From Cepaea nemoralis (taxonomy: Eukaryota; Mollusca; Gastropoda; Stylommatophora; Helicidae): 64,000 nt of DNA. This document shows, piece by piece, positions 50,658 through 61,380 of this stretch. The notes beneath the pieces are model-generated. The model was not told the DNA's origin and did not search any database. It saw only the letters and a program-made list of their open reading frames with translations. Where the stretch lies: contig JACEFZ010027050.1 of NCBI GenBank assembly GCA_014155875.1, positions 62,001 to 126,000 on the forward strand. The letters are read 5' to 3'. Each line of letters opens with the position of its first letter. Within the stretch, counting starts at the first letter, position 1. The position numbers and the translations under genes are program-made.

Positions 50658-51212
50658 TGTCAGCGTGTTGGATGTCTAGGTATCTGAGCTCGGGCTCACA
50701 CAGGCAACAATAACTCCGTTAAATATAATATCTAACATTTATTGTATTTCAATATACAGTGCGTTGGCGCAGTGGGTTTAAGAAGCCCGCACTGAGTTGC
50801 ATATCACAGAGGTTTAACATCATCACACAGTTTAACATCATCAAACATTCTAAGCAAACTATCTAGCATATGTCTATGAACCCCAAATACACATGGGTCT
50901 AAACTATTGAGTCCCTCTAAGGCAGGCCCTGTTGCCTCTTCGATGTCCCGTCTCTCTCTGCCGATTCACACGTGTCGCAATCCGACACGGGTGGTAACTC
51001 TGTTCGAGTTCCTCGTGGACCCCGCAATAGGCGGGCCACATCAGTGTCCACGGGACAGTGGACTCACTGACCAGTCCTTCGAGAAGGTTCTGGAATACTC
51101 TGGCCTTCGAGGGTCTTACTTCTTTCCCTTGGGCGGGAGTTGTAGCCCTTGGCTAATATCTATTAACTAATGTTGGTTTACCGGATAATGTGGATAATGT
51201 GAGGCTGTGACA
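50658..51212 (-). repeat. Element D left (3') LTR
   Basis: 555 bp, minus strand TGTCACAGCC to CGCTGACA. It has an AATAAA signal on minus and a hairpin around GTTGGCGCAGTGGGTTTAAG (50764-50783). The polypurine tract follows at 51213-51232 (plus strand GGAGTCCCCCCTCTCCCCTG). Confidence 0.95.
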
Positions 51213-52818
51213 GGAGTCCCCCCTCTCCCCTGATTTGATGGGTTGTTATAGGGTAATTAGTTCTGCACTAATTCTGTCACAGAATCACATAAAGACGGTA
51301 TTTGTAGTTTGGTGGACAGTAACTTGGTAACCTACATACTGGCATCAACACTCATGTATTCTCCCATACACCACTTCTCTGATTTGGTGAAGAGATCTCT
51401 CTCTCTCTCTCCTGTGTCCTTAAAATGCTTATCTGACCGAAGTTACGTGACGTTTACTAGTTGTGTCTACAACCCGTCCTTCTCATAGTATCCTACTGAT
51501 ACCAAGATAATTAACCTCTGTATTAGAGAGGATTAACAAGACAAAAGTCTTGGCTGATTAAGTACACCTTCAAATCTTGATCTGTGTGTGCATTTCAATA
51601 CACTTTTACTCTCGTATGTTGTATAATGCTAAATATGTAGTTACGTTGTTATTTTATCCCATCTGACTACATGTGTCCCTGTTGACTTGTTAGTGTGTTG
51701 ACTAATAAGTTGCTGCTTCTAATAAAGTGACTGCATTTTAATTGATAGTGTTCAGTTTTGAGTTTTGTGTAAAGTGTGTGCTGAATGTGTGGCTTATTTC
51801 CAAGCGTCACGAGTTGGGATATCCTTAATCATGAATTACTCCAATGTGTGTAATGCATGATCAGGCATTCCAAGCAGTGGTGCTTAGATGTAGTATCCTA
51901 AATACTAAACTAAGAGTACTAAACTAACTGCTAAACATGTATCAACAATTTAGACAAGTAGTACAATTTACATGAAAGACGCAGACAAATTAAAATAAAT
52001 ACGTTTTGCGTACAATTTGTCCGCTCAGTATATCGCTCTCTCATTTAATTCTTTCACTCTGTCATTCACACATCTTTCATTCCAAATAGTATTTGGTTAA
52101 AATATATAAGTAAAGTTGAGGTAAGTGTTATTTCCCTTAGAAAAAATGGAATAGGCGATATTTTCCCTTTAAGATAACACGTACTTTTTGTACGATGACT
52201 CAAAAATTGTTTATAATTTACATAGAGAAACTTGCATAGGAAGGTTATTTAACCTATGAATGGAAATACCTGTAATATTATGGTAGAAAATGTACAAATT
52301 ACAGGTTAACACATTTTATATACATAATAATATAATACATATTCAATACTAAATTAATTAATTAACTAAGTAACTAAATCCAACGATGATGTGCGCGTTG
52401 TCCTCCTGTTGTTAGCGTAGTCGTGCCATGAATGTTAATAGTTAGTATGGCTGTCTCTTGAGTGTTGTCGTTGACGTAGTTCTATTTCGGCTGTTTGCAA
52501 AGTCTATTAGCCACAGCAAGTACAGGAATGTTCTCAATGTCGAGTATAAGTGTTCTTCATGTTTTCTTGATCAATGTCAGTTCACTGGATGAAATCATTT
52601 CACAGATAATGTCTCTCGCTCGGATTGGTCCTAGAGCTTTGGTAATTGGTAGTATAGTTCTCAAAGTTTCACGTTCGTGGGTGTTATATGTAACCTATTC
52701 ACTGGGGTGTTATTACTTTTAAATGGAAGTTCTTTAGCAGGTGTAAAGTTACACTGTTCTATGCTACGGAATAAAATATCACAATTTCTGGTATGGCGAA
52801 TGGTCAATGTGCCAAATG
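51213..52818 (-). other. Element D 3' non-coding region
   Basis: Homologous to 32056-33631 of element E and equally free of coding frames. No integrase motif is hidden here in any frame that I could read. Confidence 0.75.
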
Positions 52819-54762
52819 TTATTCTGCTGGCGCATTCGTCTGCCGCGATAAAATATCAGCTATAATGTTATCAGTGCCTCTGATATGGCGGATTTCGAAG
52901 TCGAAATCTTGGAGGAGAAGACACCATCTTTGTAAACGATGGTTTTTCGGAACACCTTGCTTAAGTACCAACAATGGCGAATTGTCGGTGAGTACCACGA
53001 AGTGGGCACCCAAGAGGAACTTAGACAATCTGAGCATACAAAATAATAGACTTAATGCCTCCAATTCCACTTTAGAGTAACGGGTCTCTGCTTTCTTCAG
53101 CTTACGGCTTACGTAGAGAATTGGGTGTCTCACTCCATCCACTTCTTGCATTAAACATCCTCCAATTGCGATAGCACTCGAATCTGTGGTCAAAATAAAG
53201 GGTAAATCTATGTTTGGTAATCGTAAGACTGGTGGATTAGAAAAAATGCGTTTCAATCTGCATATTGCATCCTCTAAGCTGGTACTTTTACAAACTTTTG
53301 ATGGATGATCTTTTGTCAACATATTAGAAAAAACTGATGTAAGTTCTGCCCAATTTGGTATAAACTTAGAATAATAGTTTATAAGACCTAATAAACTTCT
53401 AATTTGTTTCTTTGTGGTAGGAACTTCTAGATTGAGAATCTTCGAAACAATCTTATCATCTGTCAACAGTTTGCCTTCAGAAATTCTATGACCAAGGAAG
53501 TCTATTTGTTTATAGCCTATTTCAACCTTGGAAGGTTTGATAGTAAGTCCGAAAAGAACGATTTGGTCGAAGACTTGTTTGAGTGTAAGTAAGTGAGAAG
53601 TCATATTAGAAGAATGAATGCAAATATCATCAATATAAGCTTGGACATCTTTAATTCCGTGCAATAGCAATCTAGTTAATCTAACAAATGTGGCGGAAGC
53701 GTTCTTGAGACCAAATGGAAGATATCTCCATTCGTACAAACCGAGAGGTGTTGCGAATGCTGTTATATGTCTAGAAGCAGGGTGTAGTGGTACTTGCCAA
53801 TAACCTTTCGCTAAATCAACCTTTGAAAATAAGGATGACTGAGACATGTTCAAAATGAGGTCTTCACAGCTATTCATCGGCTCCGCATCTGTTGTGGTTA
53901 TTGTATTTAACCTTCTATAATCGATGCACAAACGGATCGTTTGGTCCTTCTTTTTCACCAGGACAATCGGTGAAGAATATTGAGACATAGATTTCTGAAT
54001 TATTCTATTTTTCTCTAAATCCAAAATTTCCTTGTCTAAATTTGCTCTATAATGCAGAGGAATAGAATATGGTCTACATTTGACCGGTGTCAGATCTGTC
54101 AACACAATTGAATGTGTTATTTTGTCAGTCCGTCCAGGTTTGTTAGAGAAGATAGATTTATACTCGTTAAGGAGAGTCAAAATGTCTTGTCGCTGCTGTT
54201 GTGTCAGAGTGTCAGAGATTTGTATGTCCTTTATACTACCGTCGTCATTCATAATCGGTACTGGGATTTCAGTATTGTCTACGTCTGTCTGATTTATCAC
54301 AGATGCTACTGTTTGTAAATTGTCCTCAATGTCATTGTCGTCGTCGTCGAGGTTAATCGTTGTCAATATGTCGTCAAATTGGTCGTCGCTGTCGTTATCA
54401 CATATTGTCGGTAATGTACATATGTCTTCGTCGTCTTTGTTGTCGTAAGAGTGCGTCGTTAACGATGCTTCGTTTGTCGAGATGTCACTCAGTTGGGTCA
54501 TTGTCGTTTCGTTTCTGTCATCAGTTAGCTGCGTCTGCTCACTCGTGTCAGTGTCCTGTCTAGTATAGTATGGTTTTAACATATTTACATGGAATGGCCT
54601 CGAGGCAGTTGTGGTTGATTGAACTTCTGCCGTGGGGTTTTTCCCCTTTTTCACCAGTTTCTGACATATATCACATGATCTACAATAGGTTTTTATGTCT
54701 TGGCAAAATTTCGGCCAATAAAATTGGGTCAGGACCCTAGCTCTAGTCTTTTCGTACCCCAT
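52819..54762 (-). CDS. pol: Element D integrase remnant, RT and RNase H
   Basis: Frame of 647 codons. The end of the HHCC finger (MGYEKTRARVLTQFYWPKF to CRSCDICQKLVKK, residues 1-40) is followed after about 25 residues by the integrase C-end PFHVNMLKPYYTRQD, without the core. An acidic linker with DDDDNDIED follows. RT: CRPYSIPLHYRANLDKEI, QTIRLCIDYRRLN, LPFGLKNASATFVRL, catalytic YIDDICIHSS (about residue 360), thumb DFLGHRISEGKLL. RNase H: FILTTDSSAIAIGGCLMQ, TRYSKVELEALSLLF, FVVLTDNSPLLVL, TDNIIADILSRQ, all catalytic acids present. The polymerase looks functional. Confidence 0.92.
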   Translation of the reverse strand: MGYEKTRARVLTQFYWPKFCQDIKTYCRSCDICQKLVKKGKNPTAEVQSTTTASRPFHVNMLKPYYTRQDTDTSEQTQLTDDRNETTMTQLSDISTNEASLTTHSYDNKDDEDICTLPTICDNDSDDQFDDILTTINLDDDDNDIEDNLQTVASVINQTDVDNTEIPVPIMNDDGSIKDIQISDTLTQQQRQDILTLLNEYKSIFSNKPGRTDKITHSIVLTDLTPVKCRPYSIPLHYRANLDKEILDLEKNRIIQKSMSQYSSPIVLVKKKDQTIRLCIDYRRLNTITTTDAEPMNSCEDLILNMSQSSLFSKVDLAKGYWQVPLHPASRHITAFATPLGLYEWRYLPFGLKNASATFVRLTRLLLHGIKDVQAYIDDICIHSSNMTSHLLTLKQVFDQIVLFGLTIKPSKVEIGYKQIDFLGHRISEGKLLTDDKIVSKILNLEVPTTKKQIRSLLGLINYYSKFIPNWAELTSVFSNMLTKDHPSKVCKSTSLEDAICRLKRIFSNPPVLRLPNIDLPFILTTDSSAIAIGGCLMQEVDGVRHPILYVSRKLKKAETRYSKVELEALSLLFCMLRLSKFLLGAHFVVLTDNSPLLVLKQGVPKNHRLQRWCLLLQDFDFEIRHIRGTDNIIADILSRQTNAPAE

Positions 54763-54788
54763 ATGACCTCCGAAAGGTGAGTCATGGG

Positions 54789-56573
54789 CTATTTTAGTAC
54801 TTTCTCTCGATGTGCTTGTGGTAACACTACTTGCTGTACCGTGGTCTGATCTCTAGTGTATAATCTAGTCAACACATTGTTCTTTAATCTAAATGACCAC
54901 GATGCATTTTTAGTTAATTTTGGTTTCAGTCCTACTAACCTAAAATACTGTGAAAGTGTAGGATCTGATTTCTGTTCTTCTCCAAAATTAGTGATGGTAG
55001 TGTTTGGTGCTACAATTTCTAGTGACTCCTGCAGTTGGTCGGTGTGAGTTTTGTGAGTTGTCTGTCGTGTTATTGCATTCGTGTGTTGTGTGTGTTGTTG
55101 CACATCTACAGGCTTGGTACTTGGTAGATCGGTAGCATCCTCAATTCGAGGTTTTAAATTGGTCGTATCACTGACAGATTCGACCGCCCCTGCATCATAC
55201 ACCTCGGTGAATTCTTTCTGAATTACTTCATTGGTTGTCTCTCTTGTTCTTTTGGCAGATTGAGACAAGCATGAATGGTGTTTCTCTTTAGGATCGCTGT
55301 TTGGGTGCTGGATACCGTTTTTCCGCTCCCAATCTCTGATTTCCTTTTCAGAGCAAGGTCGTATGTTGGGCAGGTTCCCAAGTATAATATCAGCGACAGG
55401 ATTTTCTAGGACTGCGCACAATACTAGTCCTGATATGAACGGTGTTCGAATTTCGACAAGAGCAAGGGGGTATTTCTCTATAGTGCCTGAGAATGTGCGA
55501 CAAGTTACGTGTTTGTGTGTATAGTCTTTGTCGTTGATTAATGTTTTCTTAATCCCACAGAGCGTTGCGCCGGAATCACGAATTAATGTGCACTTTTTGT
55601 TATTTACAAACCCTGTTGAGAAATTTAGCTTGCCTGTAGAAGATAAGGCAACATTGGCCATTTCATTAGAAATAGGAATGGTATGGCCACATAGTAATGT
55701 TGTGTCAAGTTGGAATTTCATACAGGTGTTACATTTATGGTCTGTAATGGTGTCAATAATTTGCACGGCATTTCCTAGTTCACTCAAACTTTCGTTTTGA
55801 TTGTCACATTCATTCAGTGATTCAATATCTTCGTCTGATGACGTTTCAACTAGTGCAGCATTGGCCTGTTTTAGTAATTTTCGGCCATCACAAAAGCGAC
55901 TGTAGTGCCCAAAGCTACTGCAAAAATAGCATTTGACCGCTCTCTGGTACGCATTTCTCTTGTTCTTCTGCTTCTCCACGATCATTTTGAGATGGTGAGG
56001 ATAGTTGGGCGATTTATCGCACATCGCGTATTCTTCGTGAGTTAAACTACAATATTGGCACTTAACTGGCTTCCTGACATTTGAGCGTGGTTTAAACTTG
56101 CTTTCAGTTGGTTTCGAGTATCTAGTGTTTACCACTGCTGCTGCTTCGTTTTGACTTAGGTTTAATTGGAAAATATCTCTGTTCGCTGTGAAAAATGCGT
56201 TCCCCTTTGTCTCTACATCCTGAATACTCCTACAGTCCATTTGTTTCAAAAACTTAGCAAAAGGTGTGGGGATTGTACTAACTATTTTGTCAATAATAAT
56301 GAGTTCTTTTAGTTTGTCATGGCTGTTGTTAGTTTTAGCTGAGTTAATCCACTTTGTGCACACATCCTGAACTGTAGACACGTAGTCTATAAAGGTTTGG
56401 TTTGGTTGTGGGGATAATTTTGCGAACTGTTGTTGGTAACCTGCAGTATCTAAAGAGAAATGTTGGAGAATGCGTTGCTTTAAGTAATCATAATCTTTTC
56501 TCATTTCCTGTGGCACTGTCTCTATTACTTTCAAAGGTTCCAGAGCTAATTTCTCATTAAAATAAATGACCAA
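54789..56573 (-). CDS. gag: Element D capsid, nucleocapsid and protease
   Basis: Frame of 594 codons. Capsid with LEPLKVIETVPQEMRKDY and SCAN-like LKELIIIDKIVSTIPTPFAKFL; zinc motifs VKCQYCSLTHEEYAMC and VKCYFCSSFGHYSRFC; protease RDSGATLCGIK. After the protease it continues into the region before the integrase finger (WSFRLKNNVLTRLYTRDQ), then loses frame by one missing base in an A-run near 54795. The apparent start at 56573 is not real: another one-base loss near 56550 separates it from the coiled-coil start. Confidence 0.88.
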   Translation of the reverse strand: MVIYFNEKLALEPLKVIETVPQEMRKDYDYLKQRILQHFSLDTAGYQQQFAKLSPQPNQTFIDYVSTVQDVCTKWINSAKTNNSHDKLKELIIIDKIVSTIPTPFAKFLKQMDCRSIQDVETKGNAFFTANRDIFQLNLSQNEAAAVVNTRYSKPTESKFKPRSNVRKPVKCQYCSLTHEEYAMCDKSPNYPHHLKMIVEKQKNKRNAYQRAVKCYFCSSFGHYSRFCDGRKLLKQANAALVETSSDEDIESLNECDNQNESLSELGNAVQIIDTITDHKCNTCMKFQLDTTLLCGHTIPISNEMANVALSSTGKLNFSTGFVNNKKCTLIRDSGATLCGIKKTLINDKDYTHKHVTCRTFSGTIEKYPLALVEIRTPFISGLVLCAVLENPVADIILGNLPNIRPCSEKEIRDWERKNGIQHPNSDPKEKHHSCLSQSAKRTRETTNEVIQKEFTEVYDAGAVESVSDTTNLKPRIEDATDLPSTKPVDVQQHTQHTNAITRQTTHKTHTDQLQESLEIVAPNTTITNFGEEQKSDPTLSQYFRLVGLKPKLTKNASWSFRLKNNVLTRLYTRDQTTVQQVVLPQAHREKVLK

Positions 56574-57068
56574 TCTGATTTTATGATCTTATGGTAGGAC
56601 ATTAGACACTCAAAATTTTCCAGGTATGCACTGATGGAATCTCCTGAGCAGAATGCCTTGACGAGGCCTTTATACTTAGTTATACTTTCTGTTCCTCCTC
56701 TTTGCTTCTCAGTTTATTTACAGATATTTCTACGTTGGAATCGATTTCCATCTGCTTTAGTTTTATTTGTGTATCGGCATTCAATTGGGCTTGTTTGGCC
56801 GCCGCCTCAAGCTCCATTGTTTCTCTTGAGCCTGCAATTGCATTTTCTTCTCTTCAGCTTGTAGTTGCATCTGCATCTTTTCCCGTTCTGATTCCATTTG
56901 CATCTTCTTTTCTTCTGCCTGCAATTGCCTTTGTTTTTCTTCTCGTTCTATCGCTCTTTCTTCACGGGCAATGTTCTCTGCGTGCGTCTTCTGTGCCCAT
57001 TCTGACAGTTTCTCTTCTTTATAACCTAATTTCATACCTTGCTCAATACATTTTTCTAAAGTAGACAT
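56574..57068 (-). pseudogene. gag: Element D gag N-terminal coiled coil
   Basis: Start MSTLEKCIEQGMKLGYKEEK at 57068, followed by a charged coiled coil (QLQAEEKKMQMESEREKMQM). The frame ends at 56781 after an indel. The remaining codons to the capsid (KLRSKEEEQK region) can be read in another frame. Homologous to 41132-41563. Confidence 0.82.
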
Positions 57069-57653
57069 CTTGTCTTTTAATTTTTGGTAATTTCAATAAA
57101 GTTAAATCCCTTAGAAAAAATTGTTGGGGAGTAGAAAATTTAGTTATCTCCCTTAATGTTTACATGCGCAAATAGAAATGCAAAGTTATGTTGGTTACAA
57201 GGTCATGAATATACATACAAATCAATGTAAAGCAAAATGATACATGGATGGATGGTGATAAGTACCGCTTAGGGTTGCAATGGGCATGATATGAAACTTA
57301 TCTTATATTCCCAGAACTTGTGAATGTTGTCTTGTACTCTCGCCACTGTTGGATAGTTTACATAGGTTACACACCACACAACTCGCGGAACAATCTGCTC
57401 GTAGAATGAGAAAACATTAGTAACAGTCAAAAAATGTCACAGTCATGTCAAAATAGTTTATAGTATTAACATCATTGAGAGACTAGCTGCAGAGGGACTC
57501 ATATTAATACTAGTTCATCACTAGATAGATGCAAATTTGTTAAACTTCTTCAAACATCAATTTGATATGATTAATTTACTATTTTACTTGGCAATCAATA
57601 GCCGTCTATATGTAAAGCTTGTGCCAAAACCGGAGATTAGCCCCCAAAAAGCC
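57069..57653 (-). other. Element D leader
   Basis: Non-coding leader matching E. The minus-strand bases right after the LTR (GGCTTTTTGGGGGCTAATCT) are conserved in E and include a possible primer-binding site. Confidence 0.6.
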
Positions 57654-58208
57654 TGTCAGCGTGTTGGATGTCTAGGTATCTGAGCTCGGGCTCACACAGG
57701 CAACAATAACTCCGTTAAATATAATATCTAACATTTATTGTATTTCAATATACAGTGCGTTGGCGCAGTGGGTTTAAGAAGCCCGCACTGAGTTGCATAT
57801 CACAGAGGTTTAACATCATCACACAGTTTAACATCATCAAACATTCTAAGCAAACTATCTAGCATATGTCTATGAACCCCAAATACACATGGGTCTAAAC
57901 TATTGAGTCCCTCTAAGGCAGGCCCTGTTGCCTCTTCGATGTCCCGTCTCTCTCTGCCGATTCACACGTGTCGCAATCCGACACGGGTGGTAACTCTGTT
58001 CGAGTTCCTCGTGGACCCCGCAATAGGCGGGCCACATCAGTGTCCACGGGACAGTGGACTCACTGACCAGTCCTTCGAGAAGGTTCTGGAATACTCTGGC
58101 CTTCGAGGGTCTTACTTCTTTCCCTTGGGCGGGAGTTGTAGCCCTTGGCTAATATCTATTAACTAATGTTGGTTTACCGGATAATGTGGATAATGTGAGG
58201 CTGTGACA
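57654..58208 (-). repeat. Element D right (5') LTR
   Basis: 555 bp, identical on reading to 50658-51212. The target copy CCACT follows at 58209. Confidence 0.95.
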
Positions 58209-58213
58209 CCACT

Positions 58214-59078
58214 TAACTCTCAACCGACACGACAGTGGTCTGAGAAGTGGTGTTCGATCTGCAAGTCGCCCTCTCACAACACAAAAGACTGCAGATCGAA
58301 AACGAAAAGCTCTCACTTCGCGGCTTGCCGTGTGGCTCCAAATGCAGTTGCCACCGAAAAGTTCGAGGTCATTGAAGGAATTCTGGACCAAGAGAGGCCA
58401 CCTGTGGTCGAACTGATTGAAGTCAATGGCCAGCAGGTTACTTGCCTCTACGATACAGGTTTGGACGGGGAAGCTGTGATTGACGCCAGCCTGGTACGCC
58501 CAGACCAACTTACAGGGGAGACCATTGAGATACAGTCGGCAATGAGGAGTGCTGTTACCATGACGCTGCCAATCGCCACGGTGGAGATTAAGTCCAGGTA
58601 CGTCACGGGCATTATTCCTGCAGCTGTATTAGCTGACTCCCTATTCCCAGTGATTATTGGTACGAAATACGTGTTCTTGGGGTTTCCCAAACAGCCAGCC
58701 CCCAGAGGAGCATTAGCCAGTGGATCTCAGGGGAAGAAAGAAGAGACAGAGACACTATGTGACAACTCAGTGCTAGGGGAATTGCATACTGCCCAGAGGA
58801 AGGATACTACGTTGCGTCCTTGCTACTGGAAGCTACAAAGAAGTGCTGAGCCACCAAAAAGGAGACAGTACTTTCTGAAGATTCGACTGCTCTATCGGAG
58901 AGCTGGAAGGGGAGACAACCTGCACGAGCAGTGGGTGGTCCCAGAGACCCACCGTCCTCACATTCTTCAGAGCGGACACACCATATCCGGGATTCGACAT
59001 ATGGGTGTCAGAGAAACCTTGCAGCAAATTTCCGGCCATTATTGCTGGCCAGGATGGCTGGAGATGTACGCCGGTTAG
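58214..59078 (+). CDS. pol: Element C nucleocapsid, protease, integrase finger
   Basis: Resumes element C after D. One CCHC knuckle only (WCSICKSPSHNTKDC; family A has two), the protease site YDTGLDGEA, a linker (LGELHTAQRKDTTLRP) and the integrase HHCC finger (QSGHTISGIRHMGVRETLQQ). A one-base deletion near 59055 shifts the frame inside the finger (WPG motif), so the second Cys pair is in the next frame. Confidence 0.85.
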
Positions 59079-59473
59079 TGAAGTCTTGCACAGAGTGCCA
59101 GAAGGCACCACCCAAAAATAGGACGAAGAGTAAAATAGCTCTTCAGGTGGAAGACAAAGTGGAAGTGTGGGGTCCAGCAGAGACCAATATACTCCAAGTA
59201 GGATGGAAAGGACCTTATCCTGTGGAAAAGGTTGTGTCCAAGAATACCTACGAAAACAGGATCAGGGGAGAACTGAAAAGTCTCCCTAGGCATCTCCTTC
59301 GGAAATATGAGGATAGATCAGAGAGCAAATCTTCGCACCTTATGGTGATGGCAGCCATTAAGAAAAAGGTTACAGGTCCAGACGAAGACCAGAGATCCCA
59401 AGTACTACATAGGAGGACCTATGGGAACATACTTCAGGTCGCCAACACGGCGGATAGGCATTTGAACTGTTAA
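59055..59473 (+). pseudogene. pol: Element C integrase finger end and C-terminal module
   Basis: Frame 58931-59473 carries the Cys pair (GDVRRLVKSCTECQK), then without any DDE core the C-terminal module LQVEDKVEVWGPAETNILQV, GWKGPYPVEKV (GPY/F) and LLRKYEDRSE, matching the tail before RT in A. It ends at about 59440-59473 just before the RT linker; RT, RNase H and the 3' LTR are missing. Core loss at nearly the same place as in D and E is notable, though here it may be an independent deletion. Confidence 0.8.
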
Positions 59474-60119
59474 GCCTCTGGAGTGTCTATGCTTGTGGCT
59501 ACGGTTTGCAGTCGCATTTTCCTCATGTTGGACTGATAGCACAAGGTTCTGTTGACTTGCTACTGAGTTGAGTGCGTGACGCGACACGGTGAGCTGGGAA
59601 TTTCCTTTGTTGTTGGCAGAAATTGTCACAACTCTAAATGGCACGGTCTGTAAGAAGAAGATGGTAATCATGACATTAGAGAAAGCTAAGAATAATAACA
59701 CTGTAGCCTGTCATGCATATCGTAAGAGGCGGCTAAGAATGGCTTTTCTTGGGTATAGGAAAGTAGTAGTATAATAGGGTCGCTATCCACCGAAATTTGA
59801 AGGAGAATATTTCCTCTATAGTTTTACTAGCTATCAATCATCCTCCTCATTTTGAAATCTTTATTTAGATTTAATATGCGTTCCTTGAACTGCCTGTGAG
59901 TTGTCTCAATGACGTAATAGGTGCATTCTTCGTGGGTACAATATAAATTAAAACATTGAAACAACAAAATAACTAACAAAGGAACGATAAAAGTGGTATA
60001 AGAATGGGCATATAAAGGTAAATGGTATATAAAGGGAAGACATAAATAGACAGAAGTCATATATAATAAACATAAATGATATGTAAGCATTCAATACACT
60101 GAACATTAAAAGAGTTTTA
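59474..60119. other. No gene recognised
   Basis: AT-rich toward the right. A motif GTAAGAGGCGGCTAAGAATGG near 59723 resembles a phrase common in invertebrate dispersed repeats, but no boundaries can be drawn. Short frames here have no motif. Confidence 0.4.
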
Positions 60120-61380
60120 AAAATAAACAATAAATTAAATGGTGAGAGTGTTATTGATACATTATCAGGCCTAACCTGTCTCTTAATGTAGAAACAAGGG
60201 AGGGAAACTCTGTATTGCTCATAAGTAAAGATATCCAAGCCGTGTATTTAAAAAAAACCATATCTGTTACCTCCTCCAGCCTGATGGGTTGTGAGTATAT
60301 CCAAAATTATATTTTGTCTAATTTGTTGTGGGGCATAGTCAGACTTTTGTTTCTGGTTTAGTGTAGGAGCAAAAAAGCGGTACATTTTACTGCAAAGAGA
60401 AACCATCTCCTCACTCTAATATTTTAGTTTAAACATACCGGGGGTGTGTTTCTCATATAATTTGACATCTTCACAGTCCTGAAAGTTACGCATATGTACT
60501 TTATGGGCGGAAATAAAATTCGGCAGGAAGCCATTGATTATAGGATCTAAAGAACTATTTTTGAAGGTTAGATTTAACAACATCAGAGAGTGAATCGGCA
60601 CTAAGAGCCAAATAGAGTGAATCGGTGTCTATTTCAATGCGCTGTTAATCAAATCTAGACACAAATTTATCAAGAAAGTCATAGTAGAAGGGCGACATCC
60701 GTAACTTGGCATATTGCTACACAAAGTAGCATATCTGGAAGGGGAGATACCAGAGAGTTGTCTTTTTAAACATATCAAGCTTGAAAAGATCATCGGTAAT
60801 TGGGGTCATGTTTCTAAAGAGTGATTTATTAATTAATGTCTTTCCATAAGCTGCATTACCGAGATGTTTCATGGTTTCCACTGTAATAGTCTCGGTGGGA
60901 TTTATCTCACCCTTTCGCTGGGAGTTAGACACAGTCTCTCTAAACTGTTTAGAACCCGCAAGTGTTAGATACAATCTTAAGAGTGTTGTGACCAATAACA
61001 TTTTCTTCCACTGTAGCTTCCTATCAAGGTACTTTATGGGGTAGTCAGTAGTTTATTGCGTATTCATTCATAAAAGTGCATATATCACCTCTCAACAACT
61101 CCGTGTTTCTGAAAATTGGAGATGTCTCAGCAAAATACTCTTTCATGGAATCTGATCCATGAATGTCACACCCAATTAAACCAAAAATTCGTTCCTCAAC
61201 TACAGCAACGAGGATCTGTTTTTCAGTCGAGGAATCCCAGGGAAGGTTTGATGGCAGAAATTTTTCCCGAGTAACAGCTTGATTATCAGATCTGATTTTA
61301 GTAAATTTCTGCCACTGGTACTCACAAATAATGTTTACAGTCGCACTGGCCTCGATAAAAAAAATAGGCATGAATTTCAC
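60120..61380 (-). pseudogene. Polinton/Maverick-type DNA polymerase B remnant
   Basis: C-terminal half of a protein-primed family B DNA polymerase, read in pieces on the minus strand. 61380-61045: ERIFGLIGCDIHGSDSMKEY and AETSPIFRNTELLRGDI. 61001-60717: TMKHLGNAAYGKTLINKS, corresponding to the nucleotide-binding K...YG motif. 60601-60416: a LYEKHTPGMFKLKY stretch. 60260-60120: IFTYEQYRVSLPCFYIKRQ, the C-terminal end. At least four frame changes or stops; no other Polinton gene (integrase, ATPase, capsid) is visible nearby. It would replicate a large DNA transposon or related virus-like element. The Polinton assignment is from motif resemblance only. Confidence 0.78.

Larger units (their letters stand above)
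50658..58208 (-). mobile_element. Gypsy-family element D, very recent insertion
   Basis: LTRs 50658-51212 and 57654-58208 are identical over all 555 bases on reading, with target duplication CCACT (50653-50657, 58209-58213) inside element C gag. Minus-strand order as in E: gag coiled coil, capsid, knuckles, DSG protease, integrase finger, no DDE core, integrase C-end, RT, RNase H, 1.6 kb non-coding, polypurine tract. Two coding breaks are single-base losses in short homopolymers. Lacking a catalytic integrase, it must have been integrated by one supplied in trans. Confidence 0.95.
47415..59473 (+). mobile_element. Gypsy-family element C, 3' truncated, split by D
   Basis: LTR 47415-49155, leader with TA repeat, gag from 49651, element D at 50658-58208, then zinc knuckle, protease and integrase parts to 59473. 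It is related to A (same gag start MATPKLTTAEL, same YDTGLDGEA), but diverged. The element stops where RT should begin and no second LTR is seen, so the 3' half is lost. It adjoins the end of A3; without a right end, the target duplication cannot be tested. Confidence 0.82.

Noticed and set aside
57903..58166. 87-codon frame in LTR-D, also at 50907, with a 67-codon relative in LTR-E at 31781
   Set aside because: No ATG start, on the strand opposite to the element's transcription, and conservation follows from LTR homology.
59600..59780. Possible SINE or LINE tail around the GTAAGAGGCGGCTAAG motif
   Set aside because: No boundaries, no polymerase III boxes and no target duplication could be found.
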